Below are positions 17,644 through 26,097 of a stretch of 64,000 nucleotides of DNA, in pieces. The position numbers and the translations under genes are program-made. The notes beneath the pieces were generated by a model. That model was not told where the DNA came from and did no database searches. It saw only the letters and a list, made by a program, of their open reading frames with translations. Location of the stretch: the NCBI GenBank assembly GCA_937892955.1, contig CALBKH010000008.1, forward strand, positions 32,326 through 96,325, read 5' to 3'. Each line of letters begins with the position of its first letter. The stretch's first letter is position 1. Source of the DNA: an uncultured Alphaproteobacteria bacterium (GTDB lineage Bacteria; Pseudomonadota; Alphaproteobacteria; Rhizobiales; Ancalomicrobiaceae).

Positions 17644-18600
17644 ATGCAGAGACCGAACCGGGCAACCGCCTTCGCCACCTTCTTCGCCGGCGCGACGATC
17701 GCCCTTCTGGTTTCGGCTGGCGGCGCCCTCGCCCAGACGTCGATCAAGGTGGTGGTGAACGGCGAAGCCATCACCTCCAACGAGATCGCCACCCGGGCGC
17801 GCTTCCTGCGCCTCGTCGACCGCTCGACCACCGCCGCCTCGGTCACCCGCGCGGCGATGGAGGAACTGGTCGAGGAGAAGCTGAAGCAGCAGGAGGCCAA
17901 GCGCGTCGGCATCTCCGTCTCGCAGGCGCAGGTCGACGGCGCCTTCGCCGGCATCGCGCAGCGCATGAAGGCGACCCCGGCGCAGCTCACCCAGGGTCTC
18001 GCGGCGCAGGGCATTTCGGCCGATACGCTGAAGAACCGCATTCGCACCCAGATGATCTGGCAGCAGCTGGTGATGGGGCGCTTCTCGAAGCAGATCGCCG
18101 TCACCGACAGTCAGGTCGTCGACGCGCTGTCGAAGAAGGACGGCGGCAAGGCGGTGCAGGACGCCGTGTCCGGCACCACCGCCGAATACAACATCCAGCA
18201 GGTGATCTTCGTCGTGCCGGCCAAGGGCGGCGACGCCGCCGGGCGACTGCGCGAGGTCGAAGCGCTGCGCAGCCGGGTGTCGGGATGCTCCGGCCTCGTC
18301 GACATCGTCAAGCCGATCAAGGAAGCGCTGGTGAAGAACCTCGGCAAGCGCACCGCCGACGAACTGCCGGAGAACTTCCGCGAAGAGCTCGCCAAGATGG
18401 AGGTCGGCAAGCTGTCGAAGCCGAACCGCTCGGCGATCGGCTACGAGATGCTGATCATCTGCGACAAGCGCGAGGTCGCCGGCGACTTCTCGATCCGCTC
18501 GAAGGTCGAACAGGACCTGCGCAATCAGGAAGGCGAGGTCTACTCGCGGCGCTACATGAACGACCTCCGGCGCATCGCGGTGATCGAATACAAGAAGTGA
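17644..18600 (+). CDS. SurA-type periplasmic chaperone
   Basis: A 318-residue exported protein: signal peptide at residues 1-30 ending ALAQ, then SIKVVVNGEAITSNEIATRARFL, the start of the SurA N-terminal chaperone domain (about 31-190). The rest resembles a degenerate parvulin segment (EYNIQQVIFVVPAKGGDA, about 180-300) and lacks a full PPIase consensus. SurA escorts outer-membrane proteins such as LptD to the Bam complex, and its place after lptD and before pdxA is the classical order. GAGGAGG and GAGGGG precede the ATG at 17644. Confidence 0.85.
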   Translation: MQRPNRATAFATFFAGATIALLVSAGGALAQTSIKVVVNGEAITSNEIATRARFLRLVDRSTTAASVTRAAMEELVEEKLKQQEAKRVGISVSQAQVDGAFAGIAQRMKATPAQLTQGLAAQGISADTLKNRIRTQMIWQQLVMGRFSKQIAVTDSQVVDALSKKDGGKAVQDAVSGTTAEYNIQQVIFVVPAKGGDAAGRLREVEALRSRVSGCSGLVDIVKPIKEALVKNLGKRTADELPENFREELAKMEVGKLSKPNRSAIGYEMLIICDKREVAGDFSIRSKVEQDLRNQEGEVYSRRYMNDLRRIAVIEYKK

Positions 18601-18614
18601 GCGAGGTCCCGTCC

Positions 18615-19640
18615 GTGACCGATGCCCGTGCCCTCCCCTTGGCGCTCACCATGGGCGAGCCCGCCGGCGTCGGCCCCGACGTGACGCTCGCGGCCTGGAT
18701 GCGCCGGGAGACCGAACGTCTGCCGGCCTTCCACGTGATCGGCGATCCGGCCTTTCTGCGCCGCCGCGCCGCCCTGCTCGGGCTCGATGTTCCCATCCAT
18801 GTCGTGGCGGCGGACGAGACGATCCCCGCCTTCGCCACCGGGCTGCCGGTGGTCGATCTCGGCCGGACGGTCGTCGGCGAGCCGGGGCGGCCGACGGTCG
18901 GCGACGCGGCGGCGGTGATCGCGTCGATCGACGGTGCGGTCGAGGAGGTACGGCTCGGCCTCGCCGCGGCGGTCGTCACCAATCCGATCCACAAACACGC
19001 GCTCTACGACGCCGGCTTCACCCATCCCGGACACACCGAATTCCTCGGCGATCTCGCCGGGCGGTTCGCCGTGCCGGCCGACGGCGGGGCGTGGCGGCCG
19101 GTGATGATGCTCGCCGGGCCGGATCTGCGCACCGTGCCGATCACCGTCCACGTGTCGCTCGCCCGCGCGACGCGCGACCTCTCGACCGATCTGATCGTCG
19201 AGACGGCGCGAATCGTCGATGCCGATCTCAGGCGCCGCTTCGGCCTCGCCGCGCCGCGTCTGGTGGTCGCCGGGCTCAATCCGCACGCCGGAGAAGACGG
19301 AGCGATGGGACGCGAGGAGATCGAGGTGATGCGTCCCGCCATCGCGATGCTCCGGGGAGAAGGGATCGACGTGCGCGGGCCGCTGCCGGCCGACACCCTG
19401 TTCCATGCACGGGCGCGGGCGAGCTACGACGTGGCGCTGTGCCCGACCCACGATCAGGCGCTGATCCCGGTCAAGACCCTCGCCTTCGACGAGACGGTGA
19501 ACGTCACGCTCGGTCTGCCCTTCGTCCGCACCTCGCCGGATCACGGCACCGCCTTCGACATCGCCGGCACGGGCAAGGCCCATCCCGGCAGTCTGATCGC
19601 GGCGCTGAAGATGGCCGCCACGATGACCGGAGCGGCGTGA
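18615..19640 (+). CDS. pdxA: 4-hydroxythreonine-4-phosphate dehydrogenase
   Basis: A 341-residue NAD-dependent enzyme of the DXP-dependent pyridoxal-5-phosphate pathway. It carries LTMGEPAGVGPDVTL at the N-terminus and the metal-binding histidines in HPGHTEFL (about 137-144), NPHAGEDG (about 219-226) and HDQALIPVK (about 278-286). It uses a GTG start with GAGG 9 nt upstream. The gene begins 14 nt after the surA-like stop and its own stop overlaps the rsmA start, so the three are co-transcribed. Confidence 0.94.
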   Translation: MTDARALPLALTMGEPAGVGPDVTLAAWMRRETERLPAFHVIGDPAFLRRRAALLGLDVPIHVVAADETIPAFATGLPVVDLGRTVVGEPGRPTVGDAAAVIASIDGAVEEVRLGLAAAVVTNPIHKHALYDAGFTHPGHTEFLGDLAGRFAVPADGGAWRPVMMLAGPDLRTVPITVHVSLARATRDLSTDLIVETARIVDADLRRRFGLAAPRLVVAGLNPHAGEDGAMGREEIEVMRPAIAMLRGEGIDVRGPLPADTLFHARARASYDVALCPTHDQALIPVKTLAFDETVNVTLGLPFVRTSPDHGTAFDIAGTGKAHPGSLIAALKMAATMTGAA

Positions 19641-20515
19641 TGGCGCAGATCGACGACCTGCCGCCGCTGCGCGAGGTGATCGCAGCGCACGGCCTCACAG
19701 CGCTGAAGGCGCTCGGCCAGAACTTCCTGCTCGATCTCAACCTCACCGCCCGCATCGCCCGCTCCGGCGGCAAGCTCGACGGCGCGTTGGTGATCGAGGT
19801 CGGTCCCGGCCCCGGCGGCCTGACCCGCGCCCTCCTCGCCGAAGGGGCGCGCAAGGTGGTCGCCATCGAGCGCGACCGGCGCTGCCTCGACGCCCTCGCC
19901 GAGATCGCGGCGTATTATCCCGGCCGGCTCGAGGTGATCGAGGGCGATGCGCTGGAGGTCGACTTCGCGGCGATCGTCGGGAGGGACGCGGCGGCGCTCG
20001 GCGTCGATCCGGCGACCCACAGGGCACGGCTCTGCGCCAACCTGCCCTACAACGTGGCGACGCCGCTGCTGGTCGGCTGGCTGCGCGCCGAGCCGTGGCC
20101 GCCGTGGTGGTCGGTGGCGACACTGATGTTCCAACGCGAGGTGGCCGAGCGGATCGTCGCCACGCCGGACGACGACCATTACGGCCGACTGGCGGTGCTC
20201 GCCGGCTGGCGGGCGGAGAGCCGCATCCTCTTCGATCTCTCCCCCCAGGCGTTCACGCCGCCGCCGAAGGTCACATCCTCGGTGGTGAAGCTGATCCCCC
20301 GCCCCTCCCCGGCCGCGGTCGATCCGGATGTGCTCGAGCGCGTCGTCGCCGCCGCCTTCGGCCAGCGCCGCAAGATGCTGCGGCAATCGCTGAAGAGCCT
20401 CGGACCGAAGGGCGTGGCGGCGATCGAGACGGCCGGGCTCCTGCCGACGGCCCGGGCCGAGGAGATCGACGTGGCCGGGTTCGTCAGGCTGGCGAACGTC
20501 TTCGCCGCGGGATGA
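19640..20515 (+). CDS. rsmA: 16S rRNA (adenine1518/1519-N6)-dimethyltransferase
   Basis: A 291-residue KsgA/RsmA enzyme that dimethylates two adenines in helix 45 of 16S rRNA late in 30S assembly. The SAM-binding motif IEVGPGPGGLTRALL is at about 52-66 and the catalytic NLPYNV at about 134-139. The N-terminal LGQNFLLDLNLTARI is also diagnostic. The ATG shares one base with the pdxA stop (TGATG). It ends 10 bp from the convergent gmk gene with no clear terminator between them. Confidence 0.95.
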   Translation: MAQIDDLPPLREVIAAHGLTALKALGQNFLLDLNLTARIARSGGKLDGALVIEVGPGPGGLTRALLAEGARKVVAIERDRRCLDALAEIAAYYPGRLEVIEGDALEVDFAAIVGRDAAALGVDPATHRARLCANLPYNVATPLLVGWLRAEPWPPWWSVATLMFQREVAERIVATPDDDHYGRLAVLAGWRAESRILFDLSPQAFTPPPKVTSSVVKLIPRPSPAAVDPDVLERVVAAAFGQRRKMLRQSLKSLGPKGVAAIETAGLLPTARAEEIDVAGFVRLANVFAAG

Positions 20516-20525
20516 GCGCGGGCGC

Positions 20526-21194
20526 TCATTCCGCCTTCAGCAGCCCATCGACGAAGTCGACCAGGCCGACGCGGCGCTCGCGCTTCAGGCGCTCGGCCTT
20601 GAGGATCGCCCGGACCTCTTCGAAGGCGCGGCCGAGGTCGTCGTTGACGACGATGTATTCGAAGCGGTGCCACTCGGCGATCTCGGTGCGGGCGTTGGCG
20701 AGGCGCTTGGCGATGACCTCTTCGGTGTCCTCGGCGCGGCGGTGCAGGCGGCTCGCCAGTTCCTTCATCGACGGCGGCAGGATGAAGACGGTGACGATGT
20801 CGTCGGGCAGCTTCTCGACCACCTGAACGGTGCCCTGCCAATCGATGTCGAAGAGCACGTCGCGGCCGGCGGCGAAGGCGGCCTCCACCGGCTCGCGCGG
20901 CGTGCCGTAGAAATTGCCGTGGACCTCGGCCCATTCGAGCAGCTCGCCGCGGTCGCGCATCGCGGTGAAGCGGCGCGGGTCGATGAAGTGGTAGTGGACG
21001 CCGTCGATCTCGCTCGAGCGCTTGCCGCGGGTGGTCACCGACACCGACAGGGTGATGTCCCTCTCCACCTGCAGGAGCTGGCGCGACAGGGTCGACTTGC
21101 CGGCGCCGGAGGGCGAGGCGAGGATCAGCCCGAGGCCGCGGCGGGCCTCGCGCGGCGAGGAGGCTGAGGGCGCATCGGCGGAGGTCGAGGTCAT
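20526..21194 (-). CDS. gmk: Guanylate kinase
   Basis: A 222-residue kinase converting GMP to GDP. The P-loop SPSGAGKST is at 28-36, followed by SVSVTTRGKRSSEIDGVHYHF, which contains the GMP-binding Arg/Tyr region, and DIDWQGTVQV in the Walker B position. The N-terminal about 20 residues are Ser/Ala-rich and not conserved, so a shorter start is conceivable. It follows yicC by 44 nt on the same strand, a common pairing. Confidence 0.94.
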   Translation of the reverse strand: MTSTSADAPSASSPREARRGLGLILASPSGAGKSTLSRQLLQVERDITLSVSVTTRGKRSSEIDGVHYHFIDPRRFTAMRDRGELLEWAEVHGNFYGTPREPVEAAFAAGRDVLFDIDWQGTVQVVEKLPDDIVTVFILPPSMKELASRLHRRAEDTEEVIAKRLANARTEIAEWHRFEYIVVNDDLGRAFEEVRAILKAERLKRERRVGLVDFVDGLLKAE

Positions 21195-21238
21195 GGGGCG
21201 TCGTTCCGAGGCGGGGGCCGGCTCGCCGGCGGCCGAGA

Positions 21239-22126
21239 TCATTCGATGTTCTGGATCTGCTCGCGCAACTGATCGACCACCGCCTTCAGATCGAGGCCGA
21301 TGGTGGTCAGTTCGCGGTCGTTCGCCTTGGAGCAGAGCGTGTTCACCTCGCGGTTGAACTCCTGGGCGAGGAAGTCGAGGCGACGGCCGACGGCGCCGCC
21401 GCCGCTCATCAGCCGGCGCGCCTCGGCGACATGGGCGACGAGGCGATCCAGCTCTTCGCGGATGTCGGCGCGGGTGGCGATCAGCACCGCCTCCTGATGC
21501 AGGCGCTGCGGATCGAGGGTCGGCACCTGATCCATCAGCGCCGCCACCTGTTCGGCGAGGCGGGCGCGGATCGCTTGCGGCGTACGCGCCGGGCAAGCCT
21601 CGGCCGCCGCGGTCAGGCGTTCGATCTCGTCGATGTGGCCGGTGAGTACTCGACCGACGGCGGCGCCTTCGCTCGCCCGCGCGGCGATCAGGCCGTCGAC
21701 GGCGGTCGCGAGCCCGGCGAGCAGGGCGGCATCGAGAGCGGCGCGGGTCGCCTCGTCGTCCTCGACCTCGGCGGTCTCGAGCACGCCCTTGATGCCGAGG
21801 ATGCCGTCGAGGGTCGGCGCGGTGGCGTCGATCTTCTCGGCGATGCGGTTCATCGCCGCGAGGACGGCGGCGAGCACCTCCTCGTTGACGCGCAGCGTGG
21901 TGGCGCCGGCCTCGCGCGTGAGCGTCAGCGAGACCTGGACGTTGCCGCGGGCGAGGCGCTCGGCGATGCGGTTGCGGGCCGGGATCTCCAGCCGGTCGAG
22001 GCCGGGCGGCAGACGCAGGCGGACGTCGAGACCCTTGCCGTTGACGGAGCGCAGCTCCCAGGTCCAGCGCTGGCCGCAGGCGGAGCCGTCGAGGCGGGAG
22101 AAACCGGTCATGCTGTGGAGCGACAT
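21239..22126 (-). CDS. YicC-family endoribonuclease
   Basis: A 295-residue YicC/YloC protein. It starts SLHSMTGFSRLDG and has WELRSVNGKGLDVRLRLP, both highly conserved. The C-terminal half (VGRRLDFLAQEFNREVNTL followed by SKANDRELTTIGLDLK) is the DUF1732 domain with the acidic, metal-binding catalytic residues. Members are Mn-dependent RNases that act on small RNAs and structured RNAs. Genomic neighbours mltG and gmk match the usual order. Confidence 0.92.
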   Translation of the reverse strand: MSLHSMTGFSRLDGSACGQRWTWELRSVNGKGLDVRLRLPPGLDRLEIPARNRIAERLARGNVQVSLTLTREAGATTLRVNEEVLAAVLAAMNRIAEKIDATAPTLDGILGIKGVLETAEVEDDEATRAALDAALLAGLATAVDGLIAARASEGAAVGRVLTGHIDEIERLTAAAEACPARTPQAIRARLAEQVAALMDQVPTLDPQRLHQEAVLIATRADIREELDRLVAHVAEARRLMSGGGAVGRRLDFLAQEFNREVNTLCSKANDRELTTIGLDLKAVVDQLREQIQNIE

Positions 22127-22233
22127 GGGCGCGGATCCTCGACGCGGGCGAGCGGGCGCCGGTCGGACCGGCCTCCGCGAGGTTGGCTCGTAACATCGGA
22201 CATCGGACATCGGAAAGAACCGATGGTATTCCT

Positions 22234-22280
22234 GACGCGAATTTCTCATGCCGCCGATGCACATGAGAAATTCGCGCGTC
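22234..22280 (-). terminator. Hairpin between mltG and yicC
   Basis: The left arm GACGCGAATTTCTCATG pairs with CATGAGAAATTCGCGCGTC around an 11-nt loop, leaving only a 2-nt bulge. A second smaller hairpin (AGGCCG...CGGCCT, about 22285-22315) touches the mltG stop. There is no T tract, so it may be a processing or stability element as much as a terminator. Confidence 0.45.
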
Positions 22281-22319
22281 TCGAAAGGCCGGGTGCGGCG
22301 GCACCTTCGGCCTCCGGCA

Positions 22320-23618
22320 TCAGTTCTGCTTCGACGTCCCCGGCTTCGGCGTGACGTTGCGGGTCGGCGCGACCGGCGGCGGCACCTTGCCCTGTTCGAT
22401 GGCGCGCCAGCGGGCGACGTTGCGATTGTGCTCGTCGAGCGTCTCGGCGAAGGCGTGGCCTCCGGTGCCGTCGGCGACGAAGAAGAGCTCGTTGGTGCGC
22501 GACGGATTGGCCACCGCTTCCATCGCCGCACGACCGGGATTGCAGATCGGACCCGGTGGCAGACCCTGGATGCGATAGGTGTTGTAGGGATTGGGCGAAG
22601 CGAGGTCGGCGCGGGTGATGGTGCGCCCCTCGAGCCAGGCCTTGCCGCCGTAGATGCCGTAGAGCACCGTCGGATCGGTCTCGAGCCGCATGCCCTTGCG
22701 CAGGCGATTGATGAAGACGGCGGCGACGCGCGGTCGCTCGTCGGCCTTCGAGGTCTCCTTCTCGACGATCGAGGCGAGGATGACGAGGTCGCGCGGGGTG
22801 GCCAGCGGCAGGCCGTCGGCGCGGTGCGCCCAGATGTCGGCGAGGCGGCGGTCCTGGGCCTTCTTCATCTGCTCGAGGATCTGCTCGCGGGTGGTGGTGC
22901 CGCGCGAGTAGGAATAGGTCTCCGGCAGCAGCGCCCCCTCTTCGGGGATCGCGGCGATCTTGCCGGTGAGGATCGTATCGTCGAGCAGGCGGCGCACGAT
23001 CTGGTCGCTCGACCAGCCTTCGGGGAAGGTGATGCGATGCTGGACCGAGCGTCCCTCGGTGATGATCTCGAGCGCGTCGCGCATCGAAATGTGCGGCGGG
23101 AATTCGTATTCGCCGGCCTTGAGGTGTTCAGCCGCCTTCATCAGGCGGGTGCCGAGGTGGAAGGTGGTGGCATCGGCGACGACGCCGTTCTTCTCGAGGA
23201 GATCGGCGATGCCGCTCGGCGAGGCGTTGTTGGGGATCACCACCACCACCGGCGCGGAAAGCGGACCGGCGGCCTCGAAGCGCTGCTTGGCGTAGAGAAC
23301 GAAGCCGCCGATCGCCACGGCGAGAATGGTGAGGAACGAGAAGACGCCGTTGAGGAAGACGATGGTCGGGTTGCGCGCGGCCTTCGAGCGGGTCTTCGCC
23401 GGCGGCGGCGGTACCTCGGCCGGTTCGATCGCGGCACGCGGGCTCTTGGGCACGCTGCGCACCGACTCGGAAGTGGGCTCGGTGGCGGGCGGTACGATCT
23501 CGCGGGCCGCGGCCTCGACGGACTTCATGTCCTTCGCCGCATCGAGGGCGACGGGATCGGGCGTGTGGGTCGCGCCTTCGGCCGCTTCCGCCTGGTGATC
23601 GGTCTTCTCGGAGGTCAT
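22320..23618 (-). CDS. mltG: Endolytic murein transglycosylase MltG
   Basis: A 432-residue inner-membrane YceG-family enzyme that cuts nascent glycan strands and sets their length. A Pro/Ala-rich cytosolic stretch (1-84) is followed by one TM helix (about 85-110) and then a LysM-like region (NNASPSGIADLLEKNGVV). The catalytic domain carries the conserved Glu in ILASIVEKET (about 287). TDPTVLYGIYGG and NPYNTYRIQGLPPGPICNPG are diagnostic. The ATG at 23618 has an ideal GAGGTGAC before it, which rejects the longer open frame. It lies downstream of fabF, as in many Proteobacteria. Confidence 0.94.
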   Translation of the reverse strand: MTSEKTDHQAEAAEGATHTPDPVALDAAKDMKSVEAAAREIVPPATEPTSESVRSVPKSPRAAIEPAEVPPPPAKTRSKAARNPTIVFLNGVFSFLTILAVAIGGFVLYAKQRFEAAGPLSAPVVVVIPNNASPSGIADLLEKNGVVADATTFHLGTRLMKAAEHLKAGEYEFPPHISMRDALEIITEGRSVQHRITFPEGWSSDQIVRRLLDDTILTGKIAAIPEEGALLPETYSYSRGTTTREQILEQMKKAQDRRLADIWAHRADGLPLATPRDLVILASIVEKETSKADERPRVAAVFINRLRKGMRLETDPTVLYGIYGGKAWLEGRTITRADLASPNPYNTYRIQGLPPGPICNPGRAAMEAVANPSRTNELFFVADGTGGHAFAETLDEHNRNVARWRAIEQGKVPPPVAPTRNVTPKPGTSKQN

Positions 23619-23812
23619 GTCACCTCGGGGCTCGTGGCTACCTGACGTTCGGTCTCGTCGAGATGCGGGACGATCGCGGCGAAAACGCGTCGATCCCGTA
23701 TCTTCGCCGCGCCGGCGCCTCCTCGAGGGACGCGGCGGCCGACCGAATCTCGCGGGCCCATTAGGACCACCCCGGCGCCCCGGCGCAAGCCGAGGCGCGC
23801 GGACGCGACGTC

Positions 23813-23942
23813 TCATACCGAGTTCACGAAATTCGGACTCGTCCGAATTTCGTGGGTTGCGGCCCGACCGGCCGACGCCCGTTCGGGCTTGCCTTCGCGG
23901 ATGACGTTCCGAACAGGTCGGAACTTCATCCGCTCGGTATCA
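23813..23942 (+). repeat. Structured ~130-nt intergenic element, copy 3
   Basis: H1 is 23825-23838 with 23841-23854 (perfect 14 bp, TC turn), H2 is GCCCG-TT-CGGGC (23877-23888), and H3 is 23897-23912 with 23918-23933 (one mismatch). The ends ATACCGAG and CTCGGTAT pair perfectly (8 bp). The right end read on the minus strand, TGATACCGAG, begins with the fabF stop codon. H1 and H3 outer pairs differ from copies 1 and 2 by compensating changes. Confidence 0.75.
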
Positions 23943-25199
23943 GTCGACCTTGCGGAAGATCACCGTGGCGTTGGTGCCGCCGAAGCCGAAGGAGTTGGAC
24001 AGCGCGACGTCGATCTTCTTCTGTTTGGCCACGTGCGGCACGAGGTCGAGCGCCGTCTCCACCGAGGGATTGTCGAGGTTGATGGTCGGCGGGCAGATCT
24101 GGTCGCGGATGGCGAGGATCGAGAAGATCGCCTCGATGGCGCCGGCGGCGCCGAGCAGATGGCCGGTCATCGACTTGGTCGAGGACATCGCCACGTTGGC
24201 GGCGTGGTTGCCGAGGATGCGCTCGACCGCGGCGAGTTCGATGCCGTCGGCCATGGTCGAGGTGCCGTGGGCGTTGATGTAGTCGATGTCGGCGGGCGAG
24301 ATCTCGGCGCGCTTGATGGCGGCGGCCATGCAGCGGTAGGCGCCGTTGCCGTCCTCGCTCGGCGCGGTGATGTGGAAGGCGTCGCCGGACATGCCGTAGC
24401 CGATGACCTCGGCGTAGATCTTGGCGCCGCGCGCCTTGGCGTGCTCGTACTCCTCGAGCACCACCACACCGGCGCCCTCGCCCATCAGGAAGCCGTCACG
24501 GTCCTTGTCGTAGGGACGCGAGGCGCGAGTCGGCTCGTCGTTGTAGGCGGTGGCAAGCGCCCGGCAGGCGGCGAAGCCGGCGATCGACAGGCGATTGACC
24601 GGGCTCTCGGTGCCGCCAGCGACCATCACCTCGGCATCGCCCAGCGCGATGAGACGGGCGGCGTCGCCGATGGCGTGGGTGCCGGTCGAGCAGGCGGTGA
24701 CCACCGCATGGTTCGGACCCTTGAGGCCGTGCTGGATCGAGACGTAGCCGCCGGCGAGGTTGATCAGGCGGCCGGGGATGAAGAACGGCGAGACGCGACG
24801 AGGCCCGCGCTCCTTGAGCGTGATCGAGGCATCGTAGATGCCGCCGATGCCGCCGATGCCGGAGCCGATGAGGACACCGGTCGAGAACTGGTCGTCCTCG
24901 CTCTCGGGGTGCCAGTCGGCGTCGTCGAGGGCCTGCGTGGCGGCCGCCATGGCGAAGGTGATGAACTCGTCGACCTTGCGCTGTTCCTTGGGGTCCTGCC
25001 ACCGGTCGGGATCGTAGGTGCCGTTGGTGCCGTCGCCACGCGGGATGCGCGCCGCGATCTTGCAGGCGAGATCCTCGACTTCGAAGTCGGAGATGCGGAC
25101 GGCGCCGCTCTTGCCGGCCAGAACGTTCGACCAAGTCGCCTCGACACCGCAGCCGAGCGGCGTGACCATGCCCAGACCCGTGACGACCACCCGACGCAT
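23940..25199 (-). CDS. fabF: 3-oxoacyl-[acyl-carrier-protein] synthase II
   Basis: A 419-residue beta-ketoacyl-ACP synthase that elongates fatty acids by condensing malonyl-ACP with acyl-ACP. It begins RRVVVTGLGMVTPLGCG. The thiolase-fold triad is visible: Cys in TACSTGTHA (about 170), His in NAHGTSTMADG (about 309) and His in SMTGHLLGAAGA (about 344). It is the last fatty-acid gene of the fabD-fabG-acpP-fabF block, with a 258-nt gap to acpP. The stop codon lies inside repeat copy 3. Confidence 0.95.
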   Translation of the reverse strand: MRRVVVTGLGMVTPLGCGVEATWSNVLAGKSGAVRISDFEVEDLACKIAARIPRGDGTNGTYDPDRWQDPKEQRKVDEFITFAMAAATQALDDADWHPESEDDQFSTGVLIGSGIGGIGGIYDASITLKERGPRRVSPFFIPGRLINLAGGYVSIQHGLKGPNHAVVTACSTGTHAIGDAARLIALGDAEVMVAGGTESPVNRLSIAGFAACRALATAYNDEPTRASRPYDKDRDGFLMGEGAGVVVLEEYEHAKARGAKIYAEVIGYGMSGDAFHITAPSEDGNGAYRCMAAAIKRAEISPADIDYINAHGTSTMADGIELAAVERILGNHAANVAMSSTKSMTGHLLGAAGAIEAIFSILAIRDQICPPTINLDNPSVETALDLVPHVAKQKKIDVALSNSFGFGGTNATVIFRKVD

Positions 25200-25365
25200 C
25201 GCGACCTCACCTCGTCAATGACCATTCGTGACTTCACCGGAAACGGTTCGAGCGCCGCGACACGACGAAGTCCCGAGGGACTCGCCCCCGGTCACTCCGA
25301 CGCGGCACGGCGCCGCCGTTCCGACATCCCTGCGACGGGCCGACAGATGTCGCCCGACGCGTGCA

Positions 25366-25386
25366 CGCCGGCCACGAGGGCCGGCG
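25366..25386 (-). terminator. Hairpin downstream of acpP
   Basis: The perfect 8-bp stem CGCCGGCC / GGCCGGCG has a 5-nt ACGAG loop and lies about 72 nt past the acpP stop. There is no T run, but a hairpin here would let acpP accumulate above fabF. A second small hairpin (AGTCCC / GGGACT, about 25270) is nearer to fabF. Confidence 0.45.
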
Positions 25387-25457
25387 CGACATCTTCATGG
25401 ACCGGTTCGCGCTCGCTTCGCGCGGCTCGGGAGCCGACGCGGGCCGAGCAGCCGAAC

Positions 25458-25697
25458 TCAGGCCGCCACGTTCTTCTCGAGGAACTTGACCGCGTCGCCG
25501 ACGGTCAGAATCGTCTCGGCGGCATCGTCCGGAATCTCGACGCCGAATTCTTCCTCGAACGCCATGACCAGCTCGACCACGTCCAGCGAGTCGGAGCCGA
25601 GGTCGTCGATGAAGCTCGCGTTCTCGGTCACCTTCTCGGCGTCGACGCCGAGGTGCTCGACAACGATCTTCTTCACGCGTTCAGCGATGTCGCTCAT
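25458..25697 (-). CDS. acpP: Acyl carrier protein
   Basis: A 79-residue acidic carrier that holds growing fatty-acyl chains on a 4-phosphopantetheine arm. The attachment site is Ser37 in DDLGSDSLDVVELVMAFEEE. Length and the four-helix pattern (MSDIAERVKKIVVEHL at the start, FLEKNVAA at the end) are exactly those of FabF-linked ACP. GGGAAG precedes the ATG. It lies about 400 nt downstream of fabG and is probably served by its own promoter as well. Confidence 0.97.
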   Translation of the reverse strand: MSDIAERVKKIVVEHLGVDAEKVTENASFIDDLGSDSLDVVELVMAFEEEFGVEIPDDAAETILTVGDAVKFLEKNVAA

Positions 25698-26097
25698 GTG
25701 CTTATCTTCCCAGAACAGGATAAACCGACCCCGAACCACCGGCATTTCGCCGGCGCCCCGATGTGAACCTCCGGATGGCGCCTCGCGACTTCGCGCTCGA
25801 CCCCGAGTGCGGTGAGGCACCCCGGAGAGGACCGACCCGGCGCGCGCCGGAGCGATCCTTCGACCCCGCGCGGCGTCCCTCGGGATGAGCCACCACGGGA
25901 AAACTTCCCACGTCCTTCTCCGCCCCCCGGCGAAACTCGGGAGAAGGTGTCGCCCGGCTCCCAAAGCCGAACGTCCTCTCCCCGCCCTCTTCGGGCCGGA
26001 CCGGGTCGTGCTAGCACACTTTCCCGGCCTTGACCAGTGACCGACGGGATGGTGGGAGGCCCACCTCGGCAATCTGCAAGATTGCCGAATTCATCAA
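25698..26097. repeat. fabG-acpP gap with a Rhizobiales palindromic repeat
   Basis: No gene lies here. At about 25854-25890 the sequence GATCCTTCGACCCCGCGCGG followed by CGTCCCTCGGGATGAG is a diverged copy of the palindrome seen twice at 57243-57358. A further hairpin (CCTTCTCC with GGAGAAGG, about 25917-25949) and a perfect 9-bp hairpin (TCGGCAATC, 26066-26088, loop TGCAA) follow. The last lies just past the fabG stop. The acpP promoter should be here but was not fixed. Confidence 0.45.
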
